Origin: Telmatactis stephensoni
Lineage: Eukaryota > Cnidaria > Anthozoa > Actiniaria > Isophelliidae
NCBI GenBank assembly: GCA_029948255.1
Contig: JALIZF010001415.1
Location: 235,385 to 299,384 of the forward strand
Direction of reading: 5' to 3'
Length of the DNA: 64,000 nucleotides
Positions 12,040-24,000 of the stretch are shown in pieces. The notes under the pieces were generated by a model that worked only from the letters and a program-made list of their open reading frames with translations, made no database searches and had not been told where the DNA came from. Within the stretch, counting starts at the first letter, position 1. Each line of letters begins with the position of its first letter. The translations under genes were made by a program, and so were the position numbers.

Positions 12040-12745
12040 CCCTAATTTTTTATACTGAAACGAAAATTTGTGCAAACTACTTGTGTGCTAAAGACATGAC
12101 GATGCCTATACCTACTGTAATCACGTTCTTGAATATTTGTGTTGGGTCGATTGATTGTTCCATCAATTGCTCCAACGGCATCTGGAAAATACCTCTAAGT
12201 GTTGTGAAATCCTCCCCACTCTCTTCTGGTTGGCCAGGAATTCTTACTGGTACTATTGATAAAATTTTCTACGAAAGAAAAGGTTAAATTTGGGACAATA
12301 GAAAGGTCACGATCACACTAGCTCTGGCACGCTTCACTGATGGACGCCATTTTTATCCCGGTTAGCCTCGATTTGGTGTAATTTATGAATATTAATGAGA
12401 AAAATTAAGAGGAAACTGTGGAAGTGATGCCAAAGAACTGGAACGATTTGCCGATGGATTGATCCTGACACATTTGACATGCTGACATCAAAGATTGACC
12501 TATGTATTTGCGTAACCTGTATATAAGAACGAGTAAGACTCTGTTGCGTATATCCAACATGTAAGGTCTGCCATTACGGTACCTTCTTTCACCATCCCTC
12601 CGTATTGCAAGAAGATCATCGTGTACATCGTTAATCAGTTCGTCAAATGATTCGGGTGTTTCACCAGTTACAAGTCAAAAAATGTACTCGTGTAAAGAGA
12701 ACATTTCAAATACATCTCTTCCATTGAATATGTCACGCCAGAGTT
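12040..12745 (-). pseudogene. DDE transposase remnant, PIF/Harbinger (DDE_Tnp_4) type
   Basis: Read on the minus strand, the 5-prime part gives TGETPESFDELINDV followed by RNRVLLVLIYRLRKY and then FFGITSTVSS before a stop. This resembles the helix-turn-helix N-terminal part of Harbinger/ISL2EU-type transposases. Further on, the segment RYFPDAVGAIDGTINRP contains the family's first catalytic Asp block (FPdaVGAIDGT). It is followed by RDYSRYRHRHVFSTQVVC, matching the known YS.HRH....TQVV pattern. At least three in-frame stops (one just before RYFPDAV, one after VSS, one before LVTGETP) make it non-functional. The remaining catalytic residues were not found. The family call rests on motif recognition, not a search. 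Confidence 0.75.
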
Positions 12746-12967
12746 ACGACTTACTGGTAAAAGAATTTGCGGGAATGAATATGAATATGAATATGAATAT
12801 GGTAGGATTAGGTACGGTAACCAAAAACTGCAGAATGACAAGACAAAGGCAGAAGTAATACGTTTTCTGGGTCATTGAGGGCTTCTTCAGGAAGTTGACC
12901 TGCTAGGATAAAAAAGTCTTTATTTATAGACGGAAGGCAATTTAGCTTTCGCTAATCTTCCATTGGG

Positions 12968-13155
12968 CCGTCTTTCATCTCACACTCACTACCTCTACAT
13001 TGAATATTTTGCATACAACACTCAACTTACATGTTGATTTTTGCTGAGGGAGGAAAAACCGGAGAAAAACCCTCGTGGCATGGTAGAGAACAACACATCA
13101 AACAAACTCAACGAACACCGGTCCACAGCGGTGAGAGGCGAGTGGCTTAACCGTA
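12968..13155 (-). mobile_element. tRNA-derived SINE, copy A (head degraded)
   Basis: Shares the body CTCACACTCACTACCTCTAC, then AGAGAACAACACATCAAACA, with copies at 20822-21043 and 37045-37362. The tRNA-like head, which lies at the right end because the element is on the minus strand, is reduced to CACCGCTGTGG-type remnants. It sits inside the decayed Harbinger-like element and so is likely younger than it. Confidence 0.8.
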
Positions 13156-13608
13156 AATAGATATAGTAAGGATAAAGCGGATTATGTAGCAAAAATCAGT
13201 TTAAAAAAACTTTCCATAACTACTATAGTTCTGATCTGGAATAATATTCTAGCTTTAGTTATACGTCCAATAAACTAACAACTGATTGAACAATAATGAT
13301 ATCAGTGTAACTATAGTTCTCAATTAGAAAGACGTAGATTAAAAACATACTGTAATCAGACAGATGGTGAATAGTATAATATTTCAATTTATGGAAAGCA
13401 AAAGTGTTTATATTCTAATTTTGTACTATTTAAATCTTTTCAGAATTATAAATTCATTCATCTGCTGTTTGCACTTTAGGCATATAAATCCTGTTTGGGA
13501 TTATTCATAGATCCTCTAGCTATCCATTGTGTTCCATCGTAGACAATCCCGTTTTTCTCACCCATACAGCACATAGATTGCTTGAAACTGTCTTGAAAGT
13601 CATGAATT

Positions 13609-13682
13609 CTTAGGGCCTGATTATATCAACCGGGCTGGCCCAGTTAACCGAGCCAGCCCGGTTCATGTAATCAGGCCCTAAG
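13609..13682. mobile_element. 74-bp foldback element
   Basis: Two 36-bp arms starting CTTAGGGCCTGATTA pair with about four mismatches around a tiny loop. The ends are flanked by sequence consistent with a TA duplication, but the palindromic TTAG/CTAA end makes this ambiguous. Strongly GC-rich against an AT-rich background. Confidence 0.7.
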
Positions 13683-14079
13683 AGTACGTTAGGAAAAAAT
13701 CAGTAAATCTTTCTGAAGTCTACGATGTTTGTCGGACATTCTATATTCCAGTGGGAATACTGCATAATTGTTTCATGTTCACTCGAGCAAATTGTGGATC
13801 TATGAATTGGAAGACCAGTTGAAATAAAGTTTCTTTAGATAAAAGACGCGTTATTGTTTGCTGGATACAATGAAATCGTTGTTATGCAAATGTCAATACT
13901 TGGTACATGAAAGCTGCGTCAAATGCGTCAAAAATCTCGCTATTATGAGAAACGTCTATCAGAGTGATTACAATAAACCCGTGAAATACAATGTTAGTGT
14001 GCAATATACCGCGAAAACGCTTGATCGCGACCAACAATTACTTTCAGTTGGATTTTGTTTTTGTTTTTTTGTTTTTTGT

Positions 14080-14228
14080 TTTTTTCTGATCCGCCAATCA
14101 TATGAAGAGGCGGAGCTTATGCAGATGCCCTCAAGGGATCTTATGGTGGATGAGAAACATGGATGGAGGTGGATCGAGAGCATTTGCATCAGTTCCGCCC
14201 CTTCACACAAATGGCAGATTAGAAAAAA
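14080..14228. mobile_element. ~150-bp foldback element
   Basis: The left block (TGATCCGCCAATCATATGAA, then AGGCGGAGCTTATGCAGATG) pairs imperfectly with the right block ending CCCTTCACACAAATGGCAGA. It abuts the left end of dispersed repeat copy B. No coding capacity is claimed for the short open frames that cross it. Confidence 0.6.
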
Positions 14229-14736
14229 AGCTCAGTTTTGCAAGTAAAAAACATGGTAAAACCATATTGTTAACTAATTTCGCTGGGGAACGCTGTCTAA
14301 GATGTAAAATTTTGAAAATGAAGTGCAAGAATTTCGTGCGAAAAAGTACGACATTTCGGGAAATTATTCAACGATCGCTGAACTCTAAAACACCCTTATC
14401 GGTTCTAATTCACACAGTAACGTGTCAGTATGTCTTCCACCGCTAAATGAACGTTATATACAAATTTAGCGCCCACAATATAACTCGAAAGTGGAGAGTT
14501 CTTGTTCTTGTTTGATGCCTTCGATTTAAATAATTATCCACAGCGAACGTGCAGTAGGTAGACTGCTTCTGTCTCAGTTGTCTTAGTATTTCGGTAGTTG
14601 AACATAATTTTGAAAAACGAGATCGCCAACCAAATGTTCCATGTCAACATAAAATTTCTTGCTTTCGATATGCAAATGAATTTCACACCAAAAACACAGA
14701 CATGCGCAGACAAATTGTATACATGCTGCTGAGAGC
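14227..14736 (+). repeat. Dispersed ~500-bp repeat, copy B
   Basis: Diverged direct copy of 7872-8370 in the same orientation, with several indels. Sequence from 14740 to 16003 shows no gene; it contains a short (CTTT)n tract near 15010-15034. Confidence 0.75.
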
Positions 14737-16013
14737 TTAAAGTTGTCGGTCGCGATACAAGCATTTTCGCAGTACTAGACACATGCAAAAGAAAACAATG
14801 GAAATAAGGTCTACTAGTGTCTATTTGTCTACTAACTATATATTTCACGGTTTTTTGCAATCACTCTAAATATCTTGTACAATAGTATACTGATCCAGTC
14901 TAGATATGTAATAAAATATAACATTTTTGTGATACTCTTCATCAGTGATATTATTTATATTTAGCACGATTGACACAAAAGCGTTCCATTGTTTATTATA
15001 TTTGTGTTTTTCTTTCTTTCTTTCTTTCTTTCTATTTGTTTCATAGAAAACTCCCCCTTGAAGCAGTTCAAGTGAAGTTCGTTAAGTATGCTAAATATGC
15101 AATTTCAGGTCGATTTTTTATGTTTTGTTCTCAAGCTTGATGTAAATCCGTTCTTATGAAGGTTCAGTTCATAACCTACACACATTGTACAGCAGATGTA
15201 CTCTGCTGCCTCCGTTCCTTCTACTGCTGCTTCATAAATAAGGTAATGCTTATCATATTTGATTGTTTCCTCTTTAGAAATATCATAAGATATATCATAA
15301 ATTATGCTAGAACTCAGAGTTCAGAACTCTGGGTTGAACTGTTATTGATAAAATGTTGCTTCGTCCTTACACTGCACATTTGTTTGCAGGATTTATTGAT
15401 TTAAATAAGATAGGCCTTTTTTTCTTTTGATTTGTGTTTTGTAGTCTCCCCGATTAGTTTTCGCACATATGCAAATCTAGAAGGGTTAGAAACTTTAATA
15501 AGGTGATTTTTTTATTATTATTTTATATTTAGCGCCAGTACCATATAACAAATCTGGGTGTTTCTGTAATTAAAAAGCCCATGTGTCCCTGTTTTTTAGC
15601 ATAATAGTCTTGATTTGATTAACCAACGGTGTATCACCCTAATTCTTAGGGTTTCTTTTGTTGGTCATGTCTACTATTTATGTAAGGTTAGAGAATGAAC
15701 ACTCGTGTAAGTTCCATGCAGGGAATACAGAGCACCGAGCATTAGATAGAAGGCCACAGAATACGATCATACTTACGAGGAATTTATGAAGCTTGCTTGA
15801 CAAAAGAAATCAAATGCTCTGCTAATATAGAGAATAGTATTACCAGTTAGCTATAGAAACTTACTGACCGTACTTGTTTTCTTTGCCCTTCAAAGCCCAC
15901 ACCATTTGACACCTTTAAAGACTAACAAAGCTCTACTCTATAGAATATAGAACGTTGAAATAACGAACCCTGATTGGCCGAGTGAGTATGATCATATTTT
16001 AAGTGCCGCGGAA

Positions 16014-16443
16014 CACTAGCGAAAAGTGTCTGCGCATGCGTGCATATTACGATTTTCTTAAGAAATGTGTGAGTTTTCACTTGAAATGAAATGCTCGTGT
16101 TCTTGGTGTATACATAGAATATATTTTTTAATCTGCCTGATGAGTGCTATACGCACGAAACTCAGAGTTGCAGGGATAATCATGTGTGTTCTTTTGTAAT
16201 TTTAATTTTCACTTTAAAATATATTTTGTATACTTTTGTGAGACAATGCAGGCATTATGAGATAATTATGAGATAATGAAGACATTATGTGAATACTGGC
16301 CCTAAGTTTCAAGAAATGACCTTAAGTTTTGATATTTTGTGTAAACCATTGTCGAAGGCTAGTGTAAAAGCGAAATTTGCATAAGTTTACAAAAGCACGA
16401 AGACGTGACTACGAGCATGCGTAGACGTTTTTCACTAGTGTCA
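16014..16443. mobile_element. MITE with CACTAG termini, copy 2
   Basis: The left end CACTAGCGAAAAGTGTCTGC mirrors the right end, which closes with TTTTTCACTAGTG. The flanking near-direct repeat TGCCG(C/A)GGAA (16004-16013 and 16444-16453) suggests a target duplication of about 10 bp. It is about 120 bp longer than copy 1, mainly through an interior segment around 16125-16215 and a small local duplication of GAGATAATTAT. Confidence 0.8.
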
Positions 16444-16446
16444 TGC

Positions 16447-16624
16447 CGAGGAATTTCAGCAGTTCACGTGGTTCCTTTATTTTTACCACATTATTTGAGC
16501 ACTGCGGTATCGACGGTGACGACTTTTAGAGCGTGGAAATACAGCAAATTTTTGCATGCTTAATTGCTTAATAAAACATTCGGTTTTTTCAAATATTTTG
16601 AGGTTTTCTTTGACAAACATTTCG
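16447..16624 (+). repeat. Dispersed ~175-bp repeat, partner of 30235-30398
   Basis: Aligns with the reverse complement of 30235-30398: CGAGGAATTTCAGCAG, CTGCGGTATC and AAAACATTCG...TTTTTTCAA blocks occur in the same order with indels. It starts within the right flank of the 16014-16443 MITE. Sequence from 16625 to 17187 shows nothing further. Confidence 0.65.
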
Positions 16625-17187
16625 GTAGGGCTTACTTTTGATCTGATGTTTGAGTTTGTAATTGATTTATTTAGTTTCGTTATCTTTGAAATTAGATATA
16701 CAGAAATAATCGGGAAACCACCTCAACACTCTTAATCGAGAAAAAAATGTCCATATTTGAAAAAAGCTTGTTTTTAGCTCAAGAAGACAATGCAAATGAC
16801 AACTGTAATTACTGCCATTGAAACTAAGAACAGACTTCGAAATTGTTCATGTAATTTCCAGAAAAGGCTTTTTTAATTAGCTAACTGAAAGTGTCAAGAA
16901 CTAGTTAGAACCACCCTTACGTGTGGCTTGCAGATGTTATACTGTCCTACAGATCATCATGAAAATCGTACAAAATAATGAATACCATTCCATTTCCAAA
17001 ACAATTCCAAATAAAATTCAAATTTCAAAGACAATTCCGTTTCAAATGATCAAATATGAAAGGCGCTTCAGTAGAAGAAGAAAAAGCGCAGCGCCCTGAG
17101 TATTATAGTATATTTGATAATAGAAGACATCAATAATTTAGTATCCAACATTTTGTAGTTATAAGCCTAATTCAATTTCTTGAAAAC

Positions 17188-17428
17188 GTTGGTCAATAAA
17201 CATATCCATATTACCTTATAATTCTTCCGCTTTTGTTCTCAAACACGTTTCGCCGTCGGGCCTGTGTTGTTGTAGCTACTGTTGATCTAAATACAACAAC
17301 ACAGCCCGGACGGCCAAACATGTTTGTGGACAAAAGCGAAAGACTAGTATAGCTAGTAAGGTAAAAGCCAACTATCCACATGTCTATTGCAAAAGTCAAG
17401 ATCGTAAGTAACTTAAGTTGGTCAATAA
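17188..17428. mobile_element. Foldback element flanked by a 12-bp direct repeat
   Basis: GTTGGTCAATAA occurs at 17188-17199 and 17417-17428. Between them are imperfect arms, best at 17222-17280 against 17285-17340 (GGGCCTGTGTTGTTGTA against TACAACAACACAGCCCG). The arms extend outward with gaps (TTACCTTA against TAAGGTAA). Confidence 0.6.
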
Positions 17429-17762
17429 TGATTTGAAATATTGTGGTTTACAAGGAATTACAAAAAGATTATGATAACTGATCAGGATTGTACTATCAGT
17501 TTTAAAACCATCTGAACGCAATAACGTCTATTTTCAACCATTTTTATGTCCAAGTCAAGATGGCCAAACTATAGTCACCAAAATGGCGCCTTTTATTTTC
17601 CGCCTTGCTAAAGAAGATTCGAGACGCCAGTTTCGTAAATTTTTAATTCCTATGCCAGCTTGTCAGAGTTTACAAATGCGTAAAGGTAACATGCCGTTTT
17701 ATAGTATTGTTTATGGATGTCGTTTTGAATATTTATTATAATGTTTTAGAATTTTGTACATA

Positions 17763-18091
17763 AGCCACTTCACGCTTTCGTCCGCCATTATGAATTTGGG
17801 CAAACGCGGCAAAATGTATACAACTCTGGATCACTTTGACCGACCATAACTCGGTCTAATATCGATGGATTTTTAAAAACTTACATTTTATGAAAAGATA
17901 TAATCTTTATTATTTATGCCTGTTAACATGAGAAATATTGGAAGGCTACAAGTTGAGAAATAAGTGATTTTCCTTTTCAAAACAAAATACTGATTCGGCG
18001 CGAAAATATTGATATAGATTAATATAGATTTAATATAGATTTTGTTGCGTTTGCCCCAATTCATAATGGCGGACGAAAGCGTGAAGTGGCT
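17763..18091. mobile_element. Tc1/mariner-type MITE
   Basis: Terminal inverted repeats of about 45 bp start AGCCACTTCACGCTTTCGTC and are mirrored at the right end. They are flanked by TA on both sides (17761-17762 and 18092-18093), the known Tc1/mariner target duplication. The interior is AT-rich and non-coding. Sequence from 18094 to 20100 shows no gene. Confidence 0.75.
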
Positions 18092-20100
18092 TATTGAAAA
18101 AATTCTAAAACAGTATGATGAGTGGTGATATTATTCATGCAGAATACTGCCTGTTTGCAATAGACGTCATATCTCGTGAACGTTTTTTTTCAACTAAATG
18201 ACAAATTTTCTATAGAATAGTTTATGGTTGAGAGCACATGAAGGGCAATGTTTGCCCGTCGTTTGAAGGACTTTTATTAGCTGATTGAAAACAATCAAGT
18301 ACATCTAAAATGAAAAGAGCACGGATGGCATATTCTTTTGGTTTGTTTTGGTTTGTTCTTTTTTTTTTTGCTGTAGATAGAAATCGACAGCCCCTTATGC
18401 GTGTGTACTCCCAACCCCCTCCCCCTGCAGTCCGATTATTTTAGCGATGTCTCCTGCAATGCGCAACGAGGTATGTCTTTCTAATACAGATGATGAGTAA
18501 ATGATCACTTGCTTACTCTAACCTCTGAAGCTTGAGTTATGAATGACTGTAGTTTACAGATGCGGGAGGAAGTGATGGGTGATGTGGAAAATCATACGAT
18601 AGGACTTAGGTTTATAAGAACTCTCTTAATTGATAACACTGCTTTCTCCATTACCTTATCGTGATTTGCCAAAACAAAGAAAACCTAAGTTAGTCGGTTA
18701 GTCGAAAATCAAATTTCTTTATACTTGTTTCGATAAATAATAATTCCGGCACATCTATAAAACTAACATCATTAAATAAATAGCGTCTTATTGTCTGGCA
18801 CATGTAATTATTATCAATATAGAATAATACATAAATATTATTAAAAGGGTTGTCTACAATTATTGATATATGTAAAATCAATAGCAAAAGTAGACTCGAA
18901 CATAGGAAAGTAGATGTATGTTACATGCATACATGCATATGTTATCAACAGTAAACCTTGATTTTGTCAAAGGGTGGGTCTGCGTCACGATGTCTGGGGA
19001 ATTGCGTTGGTTCAGTAGAAAGACAAAGAAACAGGAAGTAATAAGCAAATAACGGCTGACAAAATCGGTTAAAGGTAAACACTTGGACATTGCTCTTTAG
19101 AATATGAAATCCATGATATTGATTACGTTAACCCTAACCATTTTGACTATATTTTGACAGTCCTTAATAGGAAATGTTGAAAATAGGAACGAAACCGGCT
19201 GCACTTTTGATAAAAGTAAACATGCATGTGCTCCATTCTATTAAATGGTTTGCAACCGATAAAGTTCATTTTTTAAAGTCATATTTAAAGAAGATAAATA
19301 TTCTCCACTACATAAGTAACATTTACGAGGGAACGATAGCGTAAACCAAAACTGAACATTATTCGAAGTCTTGAAATTTTCAAGAAACATAAGATAACTA
19401 CATTAAATTTCGGCTTTTTGGAATTGAGGGTTCTGTTATGGACAGCTTAATTACTAAATCTAAAGCCATCACTTGCATACTGAGGATCAAAAAGTGTTTG
19501 AACTTCTTGAGTTTTGAAAAACAAATTTAGTGAGAATTTTAGAATCTGCACAGTGGGGTTTCTAAGAAAGTCGTCTATACAATCAAGACTATGAATTCTC
19601 TTGACACTAATACACACCCATATTAGTTTGTATGAGAGTCTTTTTTATAAAAACATCTATTCCTTAGACTTAATTACTGCAGGAAGTACATATTGCTTGC
19701 TTCAAGATTGAGTGGTGCAGGGGCGTGGCGTGGAGTTTTCTAGGTGTGCGCACGCGCGACTAGGAGTTAAAGTCCTCGAAAAATCCATTTTTACCTTTGA
19801 GACGGACAATTTCATTTTTGTTTTGATGGACTAAGAGCTGGTTTCAAGTATAGTAAGCTCGAATTGCAAGATAATTGTTAGTTCACTGAGCTCGTGCACG
19901 ATATTTTTTTTTCACCCAGGGTTGATACTTGCCAACAAAAATCAATTAAAACCAAAGCCAGGGCCTGTGTTCGATGAAGGGTTTTATCATTGTAAGAATG
20001 GCAATATAATATTCACTGTTGCAAAAGCCATTTTCATTAGCACCACTCATTCTCAAGAAACTACATTGTTTCAAATACCTTCAAAATCCTTTTGTTAACC

Positions 20101-20345
20101 TCCAAGTTCCTCCACGACCTCGCACCTCAATATTTCTCTGATCACCTAAATTTCTACCAGTTCAACAAAACCTGTTTCTCCTTCTTCTGACTCCAAGAGC
20201 AAAGACTTCAACGTTGGGGGAAAAAAACACTTTCGCTTTGGCCCCACCGGCCGCACTTTGGAGCAATTTGCCTGATTCAATAAAGCACACTTAAGTTCTC
20301 TTGTTAAGATTCAATCTGCACTGAAACATTTCCTGTTCACAGGGA
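20101..20345 (+). pseudogene. CR1/L2-like non-LTR retrotransposon, C-terminal RT remnant
   Basis: Frames on the plus strand give FLHDLAPQYFSDHLN, then after a frameshift TPRAKTSTLGEKNTFALAPP and ALWSNLPDSIKHT, then QSALKHFLF. This is the familiar C-terminal tail of CR1/L2-type reverse transcriptases (pattern yGerafs.aap.lWNsLP.sik...s...FKs.LKt.LF). Stops and frameshifts show it is inactive. No upstream RT domain is present. Sequence from 20346 to 20821 shows nothing further. Confidence 0.8.
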
Positions 20346-20821
20346 GTAATTAGCTTTTTTCCACTATTTTCACAAATTTGATGCCCGTCTGGTCCTTTCG
20401 GAAAAATCGTCGACACTCTAGCGTAATGAGTTTTTAAAGAGATCCTTATTAGGGTTAAATATACAATGATGATAAAGCCCTTTGGAGCGAAGTGCGAGCC
20501 GCTCGATAGAATTTTGTATTGTAGTAAATAATAGCTGCTTTCTTGATAAACTCTAGGTGATACTGCAGGACATTAGTTTAGAGTTCAAAAGATTACTTCA
20601 TATTTCAGTTCTCGGGATTTGAGCTCAGCACGCCATCACCAGCGATTAATAGTACCTACAGTGAAGCTATCTGTGATAAGATGTTTGATACCATACTAAA
20701 AGACGAAGACCATCGCCAAAACAAGCTGCTGCCTCCAAAGAATAATCTATCCGTTTTATTCATAAAATGTGCTTAAAAAATGTGCGTAAATAAATAAAAA
20801 AATAAAATAAATAATCTTTTC

Positions 20822-21043
20822 ACAGCAGCATATCCACATAGTTGTTCTTCATCTACTGGCACTCACACTCACTACCTTTACATTAATTATTTTACATACA
20901 ACGCTCAACTCAACCGGAGAACCAGGAGAAAAAGCCTCGTGGTATGGTAGAGAACAACACATCAAACAAACTCAGTTCACATATGATCAGCGCTCGAACT
21001 GGGACTGGAACCCAGACCTCAGCGGTGAATGGCCATGCCGATG
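20822..21043 (-). mobile_element. tRNA-derived SINE, copy B
   Basis: Body as in copy A and copy C (GCACTCACACTCACTACC, then TGGTAGAGAACAACACATCA). On the minus strand the head reads GGCATGGCCATTCACCGCTG followed by GGTTCCAGTCCC, a recognisable but mutated tRNA B box. The stretch AACTGGGACTGGAACCC in the plus strand is its complement. Confidence 0.8.
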
Positions 21044-24000
21044 ATGATCATGAAAGAAGAACAGCAGCAACGAGATCAACAACGATAAAGAAGAAAGAGA
21101 TCTGTCAGAAAGAACACTAATTAAGACGAAAGAAAGAAGGATCCGCAAGGAATAGGGCATTCAAATAGGAAAACATTGATTTGTTACCGGTAATTTGATA
21201 GCTCCATGAGCTTTCAAAACATTGTGTTTTTTCGCCGGAAAATTCATGTTGACAACGATCCTTCTTATCCGTCATACTACGGACGTGCGTTGATGGTATC
21301 TGATGCATTTGCTTTAGTGTCAAAAATGATTTCAGATTACATTATGTCTAAAGTAAGACACTTCTGCAAAATCTTAGACATGCATAAAATCATTTAAACG
21401 GGTAGAAGAGATAAAAAATAACTTACGAAAAAACTTACAAGACAATTTTACAAAACGCGAGTCTAATGAAAGATTTCGCACATCGATTAAGCTTAGACAT
21501 TTTGAGAAAAAGTATGTGCTTCCTAATTCCTTGAAATATTTCCTTTTCACCTTTTCACCCGGCTTTATATATGCACCAGAAAAACTTATGTTACAGGTAA
21601 CAATATGTAGTGTAAAATCTTTAACTTATGTCACAGGTAACAATATGTTGTAAAATCTTTAACTTCCTGAGATCAGTTTTACTTAAAAGTGCAGGTCGGA
21701 CGAAAACTAGGTTGTTTTGTCTTTCATTAGCACTTAATACTTCTACAAATACATTCTTTGTAATGCTTAATTTATTTTCCCTATTAAAAGATGTCACTAT
21801 AAACAACATACTAACTACAAACTCACGGATTCGTGTTCGTATTGGTTACTGCAATATAACGAATAGACTTCAGCAATAGTATAAAATCCGCCAGTTGGTA
21901 TCAAAAATTGTTTTCTTGAGATTTTGACATTTCGTCTTCAGTCTTTCTGTAACTATTCGGTCTTTGCAAGAAAGGTGCGTATAAGTACATTAGCCGTGTT
22001 TTACTGATATAACAAACATTTCTAATTTTTGTGGCTACTGCCTCGAAGAGGCGAAACCACTTTGTTATGGGGTTGTAAGTAAGTAAGTAATTTTAGTAAT
22101 GTAAAATGAAGCCATTTTTGGTGAATATTTTCCACACACAGCCAAAGTTCACCTGTACAGTTTAATTTCAAATCTAAACGAATTACCTCGACTTTAATCG
22201 TTTTATCTTTTCAATAATTATGGATTTAATTTTGATTTTTCAATAGTATTTAAAATAAATCAAATTACATCTCCTAAGCATCACACACTGTATAAGCCCA
22301 TCATCACAATGCTGTCCATTCATATGTTTATAAAAGTAAAAAATAATTACTACTCGCTCAATAAATTTTTCAAATATCTTATTTCAATATATGATTTCAT
22401 TTTGCAATAGCCTCATGCGCTTATTGATCTCCTATTCATTCTATTATATACGGTATAAAATGTGAAAAACAACCAGTAAAACAGCTGTTAGATAGCACAC
22501 CTTTTGATCTTGTGGACAGATGTGTACTACAAGCGAGCAACATTTCCTTAAAAAAGCCTCAATAGTTGTGTAAGCGTGTCATATAATTTCCCTACGCTTA
22601 AAACACTGTTGATTTATGCAGTATCGCACTGTTGACTGGTAAAAAATTGACTAATGCAGTATATGCCACGTATTCATATAGACAGAACGAAAAATCGTTC
22701 ATGATTATTGACTGCTTCTTTGAATGAAACACTAGAGAATCAGGTTGGATGAGAATATTACAGTAATATTGTACTGTTTACAGTATTTCAATGAGTGAAA
22801 GTAAATTTAGTTATAACTGACTTACCTAGGTACAGAAGGTTGTTTCATTAATGGTGACAGCCTACAAATGATGTGTTAAAGGTGTCAAGGAAGCTTTAAC
22901 TATGATCTTTGTTCAGTAGCCCAGGAGTATTAGGTTGTCGATCGCTTCTCGTTCCCAGAAAAGCTTCCCCTGGAAACGTTAGTGTCTGTCACAACCTGTT
23001 CCAAAAGTCAAACTCATTATGACATCATTTAAACAGTGATTGTAATTTGCCTAGATGTTGATTGATTGACCTAATCAGGTCGACCAATCAGAAACGAGAG
23101 AAAACTTTGCTTCCAGAACAAGTTCCAACAGCCAAAATTCCCAGGGGTGTTTTTTTGCTGGGAACAAGAAATTAAACGAGCAATAATACTGCTGAGTTTC
23201 CGAGGATGCTGCTTAATCGGCTTTACATTATAACTTAGGGAAAACGTACAGTACAATGTGGAAACCTACTAAACAAAACTGTCTATAAGTCGAGTCATTC
23301 ATCAACGAGACAGTCTGAGAACACGTACAGCAGGATTTTGTTTTGTGTGTGGATTTTTTTTTTTTTTTTTTTTTTGACGTTTATTGTAAATGACTTTTAT
23401 TTTTAAGATCCACAACGTACTAATGACCCATATTCCATTAAGTCTTGCGTAGTGTAAAATAAAAAAGCTTTCAGAAAATGTCATTTTGATTTGTCTCCGA
23501 GTCTGAGTTGAGCTCAGTATTTCTATTCTCGCTTTTATCACACAAAAAAGCCAGTCACTCAATCAGCCGTAGATCAATGCTTGTTTTGAAAGTGGAAGTT
23601 TTAATTCACCAGAATTTTACACGCTGGAGACGCAATGTATAGGTTTCGAGGATGCAGGCTAAAGTATCAGAATCAAACGATAGTGTAATAATGTGTTACA
23701 TCTGTGGCTATCGAAAATTAAAAACAACAGATTTTCGGTTCCTGCTGTCTATTACTACTTTACGATGTTAGCCACTTAAGGCACTTAGAAGGATATTCTC
23801 CGCCTTTCCTTGACATTTCTGTAGCCATTTGATTTTAAACATATCGTAAACAAAGTTCTCATAAGCTTAATGGGTGAATTCAATTACGTATTCCAACTAT
23901 ATTGTCTCTATGAACTTTGTATGTGAGCAAGCTTTGCTATATTACACATGGGTTGACAGAAAACGTGATATTTGTGGTGTAAGAGATTAACTATCTTTCC

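Larger units (their letters stand above)
11641..13965 (-). mobile_element. Degraded PIF/Harbinger- or ISL2EU-like DNA transposon with long inverted arms
   Basis: The left arm (11641 to about 11950) is the reverse complement of two blocks on the right (13370-13490 and 13825-13965). Shared blocks include AAACAATAACGCGTCTTTTA, TTTTTGACGCATTTGACGCA and ACAAAATTAGAATATAAACA. The right arm is interrupted by about 340 bp that include a small foldback at 13609-13682. Between the arms, on the minus strand, lie remnants of a DDE transposase (12040-12745) and an inserted SINE (12968-13155). The unit is dead: the transposase carries stops and the right arm is broken. The outer ends are not fixed exactly and no target duplication was confirmed. 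Confidence 0.7.

Noticed and set aside
12081..12287. 68-codon plus-strand open frame
   Set aside because: Lies antisense to the transposase remnant, whose minus-strand motifs are specific.
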